Assembly (NCBI RefSeq): GCF_046244365.1
Contig: NZ_CP176395.1
Span: forward strand, 5,394,001 to 5,458,000
DNA: 64,000 bases
Reading direction: 5' to 3'
Origin: Paenibacillus_V sp046244365
GTDB taxonomy: Bacteria; Bacillota; Bacilli; Paenibacillales; NBRC-103111
Under the pieces are notes generated by a model. That model worked only from the letters and a program-made list of their open reading frames with translations. It was not told the DNA's origin and did not search any database. Of the stretch, positions 44,593-52,702 are shown in pieces. The number at the start of each line of letters is the position of its first letter. The stretch's first letter is position 1. Position numbers and translations under genes: made by a program.

Positions 44593-45270
44593 TTAGCGCG
44601 TGAAGGATCCGAAGCTCGAGCCGCCATATGGCGTAAAGTAGCTCGAATCGTTGCGAATGTCATGACCTTGCTGGTCGCCGCGATAACCCGCCGTATGGAA
44701 AGACTGCTGGGATTGTTGTTGATACGTTGGTTGGAAAGTCGAAGCAGAGGCATAGCTCCCTTGGTTTTGGCCGAAGCTTCCGCTGCCGTATTGATTTTGC
44801 TGATTCGATGTGTACGTGTTATGAAGCTGCGTATCGTGTCCGGGCTGGTTTCCGCGGTAACCGGACATATGGAAGGATTGAGCCGATTGCGGCATGTAGG
44901 AAGCCTGAGAAGCATAGGAAGCATTCCCAATCGAATTGTTCGAGGACGTCAGACCCAAATGGCTCAGTACCGGGTTATCAGAGCGAACATAAGAATTGGT
45001 ATGGAACGATTGCGGAGCTTGTTGTTGCTGTTGCTGATAGCCGGTGATCGAACCGGACGGTTGGAATTGGCTCGTCGCATACCCGGTCATGCTTTGGCCG
45101 TAATTTCCTTGGCTTTGTCCGAATTGGCCCTGGCCTTGGCTTTGTCCATAAACCGAGTTCACGAAACCGGTAGGCTGGAACTTAGGCAAGCCTTGATACT
45201 GGCTGTTTTGCGCTCCGCCGCCGAATTGGGATTGCTGGAAGTTATTGTTCATAAAGGATTGGTTGTACAC
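44593..45270 (-). CDS. Gln/Ser/Gly/Tyr-rich low-complexity protein with SFH-GYRG repeats, probable spore coat protein
   Basis: A 225-residue protein with no globular domain, rich in Gln, Ser, Gly, Asn, Tyr and Phe. It contains three related motifs: QSFHTNSYVRSDN, QSFHMSGYRGNQPGHD and QSFHTAGYRGDQQGHD. Short YGQSQGQGQFGQSQG-type repeats lie in the N-terminal half. The composition resembles self-assembling coat or prion-like proteins. The start is GTG 45270, 7 bases after AGGAGG. It heads the operon with two CotF-type coat genes, which is the main reason to call it a coat protein. No homologue with known function was recognised. Confidence 0.75.
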   Translation of the reverse strand: MYNQSFMNNNFQQSQFGGGAQNSQYQGLPKFQPTGFVNSVYGQSQGQGQFGQSQGNYGQSMTGYATSQFQPSGSITGYQQQQQQAPQSFHTNSYVRSDNPVLSHLGLTSSNNSIGNASYASQASYMPQSAQSFHMSGYRGNQPGHDTQLHNTYTSNQQNQYGSGSFGQNQGSYASASTFQPTYQQQSQQSFHTAGYRGDQQGHDIRNDSSYFTPYGGSSFGSFTR

Positions 45271-45407
45271 GTGTCGTCCTCCTAAAAATATGGGGTAGTC
45301 CTCAATGCTTCCCTGCTCTTGAGGCCTTCTATATTTTCAGCTGGACGGCTCGTTTTTATAATTGGAGACTACTGGTCGAAATCGCAACAGCACATGATGC
45401 GCAAAAC

Positions 45408-45455
45408 GAAAAAACGCCTATAGAATCCGGTACATCACTACCGGTTCTATAAGCG
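45408..45455 (-). terminator. Terminator of thiE
   Basis: CGCTTATAGAACCGGTA and TACCGGATTCTATAGGCG form a long stem followed by TTTTTTCG on the minus strand, 18 bases after thiE. It separates thiE from the coat operon. Confidence 0.92.
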
Positions 45456-45473
45456 AATTTGATTGATGCAGCC

Positions 45474-46115
45474 TTATTTCCCAATCGCTTGCAAAAGCTT
45501 GCGAGCCGCTTCCTTCGGGCTCTGCTGCCGCGTGATGGCCGACACGACGGCAACGCCGTCCGCGCCGGCTTCGACGACTGCCGCTGCATTGCTGGCATCG
45601 ATGCCGCCGATTCCTACGATCGGAATCCCAAGCTCTCGGGCTGTTTTCGCAATTAGCGCCGTACCGATCGGTTCGCCGGCATCCGACTTTGTCCCCGTAG
45701 CATAAACGGCGCCGATCCCTACGTAGTCGGCACCATCCTTATGCGCTTCCAGCGCTTCTTCCCATAAGCCTGTCGAAACCCCGATGATCTTATCCGGCCC
45801 AAGCAGCGAGCGGGCGAGCGCATAGGGGATGTCGTCTTGGCCGACATGCACGCCATCCGCATCGAGGAGCAGGGCAACGTCAACGCGATCGTTGACGATA
45901 AACGGAACGCCCTTGTCACGGCATAAGTCCCTGATAATGCCGCCCAGCTCCAGAACTTGCTTGAGCGGGGCTTTTTTCTCCCTTAGCTGCAGCATGGTTA
46001 CGCCGCCATCCAACGCTTCTCTGGCGATCGCAATGGCATCCCGGCCTTCGTAGCCTTCCAGCCCCATCACGAGATAAAGCGCCAAACTGCCGCGTACCGC
46101 TTGCCGTTCGCTCAT
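45474..46115 (-). CDS. thiE: Thiamine phosphate synthase
   Basis: A 213-residue TIM-barrel enzyme that joins HMP-pyrophosphate and thiazole phosphate to thiamine phosphate. Signature stretches are GVTMLQLREKKAPLKQVLE, VPFIVNDRVDVALLLDADG, VHVGQDDIPYALAR, VGIGAVYATGTK and PIVGIGGIDASNAAAVVEAG. The start codon ATG 46115 overlaps the stop of the upstream CoA-binding gene by four bases (ATGA), so the two are coupled. No TPP riboswitch is visible upstream of the pair and no other thiamine gene lies nearby. Confidence 0.95.
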   Translation of the reverse strand: MSERQAVRGSLALYLVMGLEGYEGRDAIAIAREALDGGVTMLQLREKKAPLKQVLELGGIIRDLCRDKGVPFIVNDRVDVALLLDADGVHVGQDDIPYALARSLLGPDKIIGVSTGLWEEALEAHKDGADYVGIGAVYATGTKSDAGEPIGTALIAKTARELGIPIVGIGGIDASNAAAVVEAGADGVAVVSAITRQQSPKEAARKLLQAIGK

Positions 46116-46543
46116 GCTAAATCCCGCGCCGGCTTTAAGATCGCATCTTCAACCTTAATGCAGCGATCCATGATCACTTCAAGTCCGCCCGCATTGGCGA
46201 TCTCGGCAGCTTCGTCATTCATGACGCCCAGCTGAAGCCACAGCACTTTGGCATTGATTTTAACCGCTTCTTCCGCAACCGGCACACAAAGCTCGCTGCG
46301 GCGGAATACGTTGACGATATCGACCGGCTCGGGAATGTCGCTAAGGGATTTGTAGCAGGTTTCGCCCAAAATATTCTCGGCATTCGGATTTACCGGGATG
46401 ATCCGGTAGCCGCGCTGCTGCATGGCTGCCGCTACCATATGCGATGTTCTCTCGGGATTGTCGGACAATCCGACGACAGCTACATTTTTGGTTTGCTCCA
46501 AAAGCGATTTGATGTGCTCTCTTGACGGGTTTTCGAATGCCAT
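46112..46543 (-). CDS. CoA-binding domain protein (YccU family)
   Basis: A 143-residue Rossmann-like CoA-binding protein. It shows NVAVVGLSDNPERTSHMVA, RGYRIIPVNPN, VDIVNVFRRSELCVPVAEEA and VLWLQLGVMNDEAAEIA followed by VIMDRCIKVE, the standard pattern of the YccU/succinyl-CoA-synthetase-like family. Biochemical function is unknown beyond CoA binding. ATG 46543 follows GAAGGGAAG. Its stop overlaps the thiE start, so both are translated from one message. Confidence 0.88.
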   Translation of the reverse strand: MAFENPSREHIKSLLEQTKNVAVVGLSDNPERTSHMVAAAMQQRGYRIIPVNPNAENILGETCYKSLSDIPEPVDIVNVFRRSELCVPVAEEAVKINAKVLWLQLGVMNDEAAEIANAGGLEVIMDRCIKVEDAILKPARDLA

Positions 46544-46587
46544 GGCTAAAACTTCCCTTCACTTGTTATTTTAAAGGGATAGGCAGA

Positions 46588-47418
46588 CTACTTGTAGGAT
46601 ATCGCCTGCTTGCCCATCACTTCCCAGGTTTCGATAAAACGCGCTTTATCGATCTGAACGTTCGCTTTCCCCGTATAGGGATCGTTCACATAAACGTATT
46701 GCTCGTCATAGCCGACTAGAAGTACCGAATGCTCCATGAACGTCGTGCGGATCGGACCAAGGGGGGTGTCCCAGACGACCCAGCGGTCGCGATCCGGCAC
46801 GTTGAAATCGAGGGTGGTCCATACGACGACAGGCTTGTCGTCCTGAATTTGCCTCTCCAGATCCTCGAATTCGCCGCCCGTTATGTCTACGCCGGTAGGT
46901 ATGTACGTCTGCAGCAGCTCTGCAAGCGCAGTATGATAAATGCCAAAGCCGCGTCCGGTTTGACCGGTCGGATCGCCGACATAGCCGGTGTTCGGGTTTC
47001 CCCAGGAAATGACTTCTCCTCTGGGTCCGAGCTTTAGCGGCGTTTGGTCGTATTTCATTTCTTTCGTTAGTTCCATTTTATTCTTGTCGATCCCGTAATA
47101 GTTGAACAGCATCGTCAGGCTTGTTATTTCGCAGCCGGAAGGAAGCTCCGGCCGCTGCCGGATAACGGGCGCATCAATCATCGCGGAAGGCTTTAACGGC
47201 ACGGGAGTAGGCGCCGGCTCGGGCGTCGGCGACGCGGATGCCACCGGCGTCTTCGGTGCCTCCGCGAAGACGGCCGCCGTGTACGGATTACGGATCAGCA
47301 CCCAATCCTTACCCGTTATTTTGGCGTATAGAAGAAGACTCAATACACCGCTTGTGAAAGCAAGCGCAACAACAAGCAGCAAGCTGAACGTATTGGTGAT
47401 CATTTTCCAAAGGACCAT
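46588..47418 (-). CDS. Membrane-anchored C39-like (papain-fold) peptidase
   Basis: A 276-residue protein with an N-terminal signal anchor (about 10-32), a Pro/Thr/Ala-rich spacer (ASPTPEPAPTPVPLKP) and a C39-like domain. The predicted nucleophile is Cys96 in LPSGCEITSLTML; the His is in MEHSVLLVGYD and the Asp/Asn partner in VYVNDPYTG. It belongs to the YvpB/peptidase_C39_2 type, which lacks the ABC transporter of bacteriocin exporters. It would act outside the membrane on an unknown substrate. ATG 47418 with GAGAAGTG upstream. It is monocistronic, between the CoA-binding gene and aroA. Confidence 0.85.
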   Translation of the reverse strand: MVLWKMITNTFSLLLVVALAFTSGVLSLLLYAKITGKDWVLIRNPYTAAVFAEAPKTPVASASPTPEPAPTPVPLKPSAMIDAPVIRQRPELPSGCEITSLTMLFNYYGIDKNKMELTKEMKYDQTPLKLGPRGEVISWGNPNTGYVGDPTGQTGRGFGIYHTALAELLQTYIPTGVDITGGEFEDLERQIQDDKPVVVWTTLDFNVPDRDRWVVWDTPLGPIRTTFMEHSVLLVGYDEQYVYVNDPYTGKANVQIDKARFIETWEVMGKQAISYK

Positions 47419-47513
47419 GCTTATCACTTCTCAGTCTGATGTCATCTGCCAAACGCTAGCATGCGTAAAGTGAAGCACTCCGGACATGCCGGTCGGCTCG
47501 GATTCAAACGGCT

Positions 47514-48809
47514 CTAGCCTTCAACCAGCTCGATACCCGCGCCCAGCGAAAGCAAATGCTCGAAATAATGAGGATACGATTTCGCCACATGATGCGCGTC
47601 CCGGATCGTCAAGCCTTGCTTCGAACGCAGTCCGACGACCGTCAGCGCCATTATGACGCGGTGGTCGATATGCGCGTCGATTTCGACGCCGCCTTCCACG
47701 CCCTGCGGACGTCCGTGTACGATAATTTCGCTTTGTCTCTCTTCGACGTCCGCCCCGGCTTTGCGAAGCTCCGTGACGAAATCGGTAATGCGGTCGCATT
47801 CTTTATACCGCAAATTCTCCACGTTGTAGAACCGGGTCGTTCCTTCGGCGAAAACGGCCGCAGCGACCATGGCGAGAACCGCATCCGTAAAGTGGTCCCC
47901 GTCAAACTCTCCGCCCGTAAGCCGGCTATTCCCTTGAACATGTACGACGCCGTCTTCATGCGTAAGCGGTACACCCATAGCGCGCAGCACGTCTACTACG
48001 GCGCGTTCGCCCTGACGGCTGTTCTCGGAGAGGCGCATCACCTTAATATCCGAGTTGGTAACCGCCGCAGCCGCCAATATTGCCGCAGAGCCCGGATAAT
48101 CGCCCTGCACGACGTATTCCTTGGCCTGGTAGCGCTGCTTGCCCGGGATGCGGTAATGCATCAGGTCGTTGCTCGCTTCGATGCGAATGCCGGCCTGCTC
48201 CAGCACCTCAAGCGTCTGTCCGACGATCACCTTCGATTTCAGGTCGTGGAGCACTTCGATCTCGCTGTCTTCGTCGAGCAGCGGCGTCATGAAGAGCAGC
48301 GAGCTCAAAAACTGGGAGCTGACGTTTCCGGAAACCGTAATTTTGCCCCCGCGCGGATTGCCTCCGCGTATCGTAATCGGCAGCTTGCCGCCGTTATGCT
48401 CGACTTGAACGCCCATTTGCTCCAGCGCCACGATCAGATCGTCATGCGGACGCTTGCCTAGCGATTGCGGATAAGCATTGATGAACGTCAGTTCCGGACA
48501 AAAAGCAGCCGTGGACATAAGAAAACGAAGTACCGCTCCGGCATTGCCGACGTTCAACTCGCCGACATGCTTGGGATGGCGTCCGAAGCCGGTAATCGTC
48601 ATCTTGACGTCGTCCTCTTCGACGACCGCTCCGAGATCGCGGATGCAGCGGCGCATCGCGTCGCTGTCCTCGCTGTGCGCCGGGTAATGGATCGTGCTCG
48701 TCCCTTCCGTCAGTGCTGCGATTAACATATAGCGTGTTGTATAGTTTTTGGAAGACAGCGCTTGAATCGTACCGTTCAAGCTTGCCGTCGGTTTTACGAT
48801 GGCTTTCAT
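47514..48809 (-). CDS. aroA: 3-phosphoshikimate 1-carboxyvinyltransferase (EPSP synthase), variant active-site class
   Basis: A 431-residue EPSP synthase that transfers enolpyruvate from PEP to shikimate-3-phosphate. The fold is recognised by ALSSKNYTTRYMLIAAL at the N-terminus, KVMRLSENSRQGERAVVDVL and NVENLRYKECDRITDF with IDAHIDHRVIMALTVV. The PEP loop reads VGNAGAVLRFL (residues 88-97) instead of GNAGTAMRP: the positions corresponding to E. coli Thr97 and Pro101 are Ala92 and Phe96. Ser23 of E. coli corresponds to Asn22. These are positions linked to glyphosate sensitivity. It is not next to other aro genes; aroK is 9 kb away. Confidence 0.92.
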   Translation of the reverse strand: MKAIVKPTASLNGTIQALSSKNYTTRYMLIAALTEGTSTIHYPAHSEDSDAMRRCIRDLGAVVEEDDVKMTITGFGRHPKHVGELNVGNAGAVLRFLMSTAAFCPELTFINAYPQSLGKRPHDDLIVALEQMGVQVEHNGGKLPITIRGGNPRGGKITVSGNVSSQFLSSLLFMTPLLDEDSEIEVLHDLKSKVIVGQTLEVLEQAGIRIEASNDLMHYRIPGKQRYQAKEYVVQGDYPGSAAILAAAAVTNSDIKVMRLSENSRQGERAVVDVLRAMGVPLTHEDGVVHVQGNSRLTGGEFDGDHFTDAVLAMVAAAVFAEGTTRFYNVENLRYKECDRITDFVTELRKAGADVEERQSEIIVHGRPQGVEGGVEIDAHIDHRVIMALTVVGLRSKQGLTIRDAHHVAKSYPHYFEHLLSLGAGIELVEG

Positions 48810-49006
48810 GACCGTTATCTCTCCCTATATGTAGTCGGTATGCGCGTAGGAGAAATCTTTTTTACCTGCCGCACAAGATTTGGTTTTCCCCAGTTTACCA
48901 TAGAGGGACCTGCTTTGGAATAATGGATTGGAGGGTTTGCCTCGCACAGCCTCGTAATCGGCTCCGTAACCGTCTACCTATCAACAAGTACGGCCCGTAT
49001 GCGCAT

Positions 49007-49040
49007 AAAAAAATCGGCCCCTTGCAAAGGGACCGATTTA
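49007..49040 (-). terminator. Terminator of the IclR-linked operon
   Basis: AATCGGTCCCTTTG-CAAGGGGCCGATT followed by a TTTTTT run on the minus strand, 13 bases after the SDR stop. Confidence 0.9.
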
Positions 49041-49053
49041 GTGTGACATCAGG

Positions 49054-49812
49054 CTAGGAAAGCTTCGTCACTTGACCGCCGTCCACGACGAGACAGTGTC
49101 CGGACATATACCGCGAATCGTTCGAAGCGAGGAAAAGCGCCGCGTCGGCGATTTCCTCCGGTTGTCCGACCCGTTTCATCGGAACGGTTTTCAAATATTC
49201 CGCTATCGCGGGACCGTTCTCGATCAACGGCCGCGTCAAGCGCGTTTCAATCAAGCCCGGACAAAGCGCGTTGGTGCGGATGCCCAAATGGGAGAGCTCG
49301 ACGGACATCGACATGGTGAGCAGATTGATCGCTCCCTTGGAGGCGTTGTAGTGCGCCTGATCCCCTTCCGCATGAATGCCGTTGACGCTTGACATGTTGA
49401 TGATCGAGCCGCCCGTGCCCTGCTTCACCATCTCCTTGGCGGCGCGCTGGGCGGCAAGGAACGTCCCTTTCACATTAATCGCCATATGCCGCTCCCACTC
49501 CTCCTCGGTCAATTCGAGGAATGGCGCCGGACTGCAAATACCGGCATTGTTGACAAGCACGTGAATTTCTCCCCATGCGGCGAGCACCGTATCGAACATC
49601 GCGTCGACAGCTTGTTTGTGCTGCACGTCCGCTTCGATCGCCAACGCCTCTCCGCCTTGCTGGCGGATAAGCGCCGCCGTTTCTTCCAGCGCCTCTCTGC
49701 CGCGACCGCTAACCGCTACTTTGGCTCCTTCTTGAGCGAAACGAAGGGCGATTGCCCGGCCAATCCCCAATGTTCCGCCCGTTACGAGCGCCACCTTGCC
49801 GTCCAATCTCAT
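49054..49812 (-). CDS. SDR oxidoreductase, last gene of IclR-linked operon
   Basis: A 252-residue classical short-chain dehydrogenase with all key motifs: LVTGGTLGIGRAIA (NAD(P) loop), VLVNNAGIC, Ser in INMSSVNGI, the catalytic HYNASKGAINLL and CPGLIETRLT. The Gly-rich loop without an adjacent Arg pair does not settle NAD versus NADP. It oxidises or reduces a hydroxyl or keto group; in this operon a keto or hydroxy acid from the amino-acid breakdown is a reasonable guess. ATG 49812 has AGGAGGG upstream. It follows the aminotransferase by 17 bases and is followed by a terminator. Confidence 0.9.
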   Translation of the reverse strand: MRLDGKVALVTGGTLGIGRAIALRFAQEGAKVAVSGRGREALEETAALIRQQGGEALAIEADVQHKQAVDAMFDTVLAAWGEIHVLVNNAGICSPAPFLELTEEEWERHMAINVKGTFLAAQRAAKEMVKQGTGGSIINMSSVNGIHAEGDQAHYNASKGAINLLTMSMSVELSHLGIRTNALCPGLIETRLTRPLIENGPAIAEYLKTVPMKRVGQPEEIADAALFLASNDSRYMSGHCLVVDGGQVTKLS

Positions 49813-49829
49813 GCCACACCCTCCTAGGT

Positions 49830-51137
49830 TTACAATCTGGCGAATACCCGATCAATCGCTTCGAGCGTCAGGTTTACTTCGGTTGCGCCGTGTACGATCG
49901 AAACGTACCAGAGTCCGTTAGGGCGTACCAATACGCCTTCTTCAAGCATCAATTCGGCGAATCGCGAATATTTCCCCGCATCGCGCTGCTGGAATTCGTC
50001 AAAATGAAGAACTTCCTTCAGCTCCGTAAACATCATATGGAATACCGGGCCCACCTGATTCACGACACCGCCGATGCCATGCTTCGCAAACAACCCGCGA
50101 ATGCCGGAGGCAAGCTCGGTAGCGATAGATTCGAGATGGGAATAGGCGGCGCCATCGTTCTTCGCCAGCTCTCCGATCGTCGCGATCGCTGCGGCCGTCG
50201 ATACCCCGTTTCCGTTCAGCGTGCCAAGATGGTTCACTTGTGCGGTTTCCACCAAATTCATGATGTCCGCTTTGCCGGCGACCGCGCTGATCGCAATCCC
50301 CCCGCCCATCGCTTTGCCGATCGTCACAAGGTCCGGCTTGATGCCGAAACGGCCGTGAGCGCCGCCGATGCTGAGACGGAAACCCGTAATGACCTCGTCG
50401 AGAATAAGCACGATACCGAGCTCTTTCGTTAGCTCGCGCATTTTCTCCAAATATCCCTCGCGCGGCGCAATACAGCCCGAGTTGCACATAACCGGCTCGG
50501 AGATGACGGCCGCGATCTCGTGTCCCCTGCTGCGCAAGGTAGCTTCCAAAACTTCCGGTTCGTTCCACGGAAGCAGAATGACGTCCTCGAGCGCATTCTC
50601 GCTCTGTCCGGCCGTACCCGGCGGCACCTTATCCGCGCCTGCGTCGGCAGCCTCCGATTTCATGTCGGGGGCCGGGAACGAAGTGAAGATCGAGTCGGAC
50701 CAGCCATGGTAATGCCCGTGGAAGCGAACGACCTTCGGCTTGCCGGTATACGCGCGCGACAGACGGAGCGCAAGCATAACGGCCTCGGTGCCCGAGCCGC
50801 TCAAGCACACTTTATCCGCGCAAGGCAGCACATCGGTCAGCAGCTTCGCAAGCTCGATTTCGCCGCTGTGCTGAAGCCCGTACGTATAGCCCTTATTCAT
50901 GGCTTCCAGTATAGCCGACGTCAGAACCGGATTAGCATGACCCAAAATAAGCGGACCGTATGCCAGCATATAATCGATGTATTCGTTGCCGTCGACGTCG
51001 CGAAGCCTTGCGCCCGAAGCGGATGCCGCAAACAGCGGAGTCGGTTTCATCGATGCGCGAAGGGAGCTCGCTACGCCGCCGGCCAGAACCGCCTTCGATT
51101 GCGCAAGCATCGAAACGGATGTGTCATAGCTTTTCAT
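49830..51137 (-). CDS. Class III aminotransferase (glutamate-1-semialdehyde aminomutase-like)
   Basis: A 435-residue PLP fold-type I enzyme. VDGNEYIDYMLAYGPLILGH is near the start, LSGSGTEAVMLALRLSRAYT and VRFHGHYHGWSD bind the cofactor phosphate, ILDEVITGFRL holds the PLP Asp, and VTIGKAMGGGIAI contains the Schiff-base Lys. The closest resemblance is to GSA aminomutase, but no haem genes are near and it sits in an amino-acid catabolic operon, so an omega- or beta-aminotransferase role is more likely. ATG 51137 follows GGAGGTACC. The intervals to M81 and SDR are short, so it is in the same operon. Confidence 0.85.
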   Translation of the reverse strand: MKSYDTSVSMLAQSKAVLAGGVASSLRASMKPTPLFAASASGARLRDVDGNEYIDYMLAYGPLILGHANPVLTSAILEAMNKGYTYGLQHSGEIELAKLLTDVLPCADKVCLSGSGTEAVMLALRLSRAYTGKPKVVRFHGHYHGWSDSIFTSFPAPDMKSEAADAGADKVPPGTAGQSENALEDVILLPWNEPEVLEATLRSRGHEIAAVISEPVMCNSGCIAPREGYLEKMRELTKELGIVLILDEVITGFRLSIGGAHGRFGIKPDLVTIGKAMGGGIAISAVAGKADIMNLVETAQVNHLGTLNGNGVSTAAAIATIGELAKNDGAAYSHLESIATELASGIRGLFAKHGIGGVVNQVGPVFHMMFTELKEVLHFDEFQQRDAGKYSRFAELMLEEGVLVRPNGLWYVSIVHGATEVNLTLEAIDRVFARL

Positions 51138-51196
51138 ATAAGGTACCTCCATAATGTTTGAGTTGGTCTTACGGTTCATGGCTCACGCTGCGGCTA

Positions 51197-52675
51197 TTAT
51201 CGAACCGCATCGCTAGGATCGAGCGGATACAGCGGGCGATTGACATGCTCGTAAGTAAAATGCTGAAGGGAGAAACTGCAGCAGCCCGGCGAATCCACAT
51301 AAAGCTCCGCCTTGGCGATGTCGCCGAACGCCGTTTTCCAAGCAACGGCGGATTTCACGACGATCATCTGATAGTCGGCAGGCGTAATGCCGATCGATTG
51401 CACGTGACCGGCGTCCCAAGGGGCCACCCGCTTCTCCGTCAACACGACCGTCACATTACCGGTCTCGACTACGGCTGTCAGTCCCATCTCCGCCCACTGG
51501 CCGGTCATGTAACGGCCGACATGCCGGTAGTTGCCGTCGGCCAGCAGCCTAATCGTGCCGTCAATCGGCACGGGCGAACCGCTCAGCGTCCCGGCTTTGC
51601 CTCCGACAGCCGCCGAGAAGCGAGAGCCGACGCCTAAACGATGCGCCAATTGCGCGGCGTTTTCGTCTCGTATGACGATCAAGCTTTTGGCGGGGGATTT
51701 GAGCAGCGCAGGCAGCAGATGCGTTGCGTCCGCAGGCGCGCCGCCGCCGACATTGTCCGAGCCTTCGATCAGAATGACCGGACCTTCGGGATGCCGCTCT
51801 CCTTGCGACACGGCTTCTTCTGGAGTAAACCCCGTCACGAAGAAACGGTCTCTGTTCTCCCATGTAAAATCGCCGAGCGCATCGGCGATTCGCTGCGCAC
51901 CGCCTGCATCTCCGTCGGTTAGTACGACAAATGCAAACCCCGCGTCAGGCACATCGCTATAAGGAAAACCTCCAGCCACGGTTATGTTCAGCACATGGGG
52001 CTCTTTTTCGAAAGCGAAGGCCAAGTCCATCAGTTCTTTCATGGCGCCTTCATCCGTTACCATTCCTTGCGGCGGCACCATCAGCCTCGGCTGCGACAGC
52101 GCCATGACGGGCTTTATTTCGCCGCGAATTTGCTTTGCCATGATCTCGACGGCTTCAATGGCACGCTCATAAGCGTCAACATGCGGATAGGTGTCATAGC
52201 CGACGATGATGTCCGACTTCTCGACCATTAACGGGCTGATATTCGCGTGCAAGTCGAGCGTAACGGCAACGGGGAATCCCGCCCCGACCTTCTCCCGGAT
52301 CCGTTTGAGCACTTCGCCCTCGACGTCCATAAACGTTTCGGATACCATGGCCCCGTGCAAAATGACTAGCAGCCCGTCAAGCCGCGAATCGATCGCATCC
52401 AGCATGTTCTGCATAATCGCTTCCGCCGTCTGGGCGGAAACCATACCGCTCGGCACCGCTGCCGTATAGAAGCCCGGCACGAGTTCCAGCCCGCATTTTT
52501 CGGCCCCGTCAATCGCGCCGCCCATTGAAGTTCGCGCACCGCGGTAACGGGCGTAATAGGCCTCTTTGCCGAGTACCCATTCGAACTGGAATTGGTCCAG
52601 CTCCGTCGTCCCGGGCGCATAGCTGTTCGTTTCGTGAATAACGCCGATGACGCCGATTCTTTTCATTGCCGACAT
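51197..52675 (-). CDS. M81 family metallopeptidase (MlrC-like)
   Basis: A 492-residue protein of the M81/MlrC family. The N-terminal half is DUF1485 type, with GVIGVIHETNSYAPG (metal His and Glu), LHGAMVSETFMDVEGE and VTLDLHANISPLMVEKSD. The C-terminal domain has LIEGSDNVGGGAPADATHLL. MlrC degrades linear microcystin fragments and related peptides with unusual amino acids; other M81 members have unknown substrates. ATG 52675 follows GGAGACGAAG. It lies 27 bases after the M20 gene and 59 before the aminotransferase. Its presence suggests that the substrate is an amide of an unusual amino acid. Confidence 0.88.
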   Translation of the reverse strand: MSAMKRIGVIGVIHETNSYAPGTTELDQFQFEWVLGKEAYYARYRGARTSMGGAIDGAEKCGLELVPGFYTAAVPSGMVSAQTAEAIMQNMLDAIDSRLDGLLVILHGAMVSETFMDVEGEVLKRIREKVGAGFPVAVTLDLHANISPLMVEKSDIIVGYDTYPHVDAYERAIEAVEIMAKQIRGEIKPVMALSQPRLMVPPQGMVTDEGAMKELMDLAFAFEKEPHVLNITVAGGFPYSDVPDAGFAFVVLTDGDAGGAQRIADALGDFTWENRDRFFVTGFTPEEAVSQGERHPEGPVILIEGSDNVGGGAPADATHLLPALLKSPAKSLIVIRDENAAQLAHRLGVGSRFSAAVGGKAGTLSGSPVPIDGTIRLLADGNYRHVGRYMTGQWAEMGLTAVVETGNVTVVLTEKRVAPWDAGHVQSIGITPADYQMIVVKSAVAWKTAFGDIAKAELYVDSPGCCSFSLQHFTYEHVNRPLYPLDPSDAVR

Positions 52676-52702
52676 CTCTTCGTCTCCTCTCCGATAGTCG
52701 CT

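Noticed and set aside
45291..45400. Sigma-K promoter before the spore coat operon
   Set aside because: CATATTTTTA resembles the -10, but the spacing to the TA is off by one and it touches the ribosome site.
49830..51137. Calling the class III aminotransferase HemL
   Set aside because: No tetrapyrrole genes are nearby and it is embedded in an IclR-linked amino-acid operon; resemblance to GSA aminomutase is shared by many class III enzymes.
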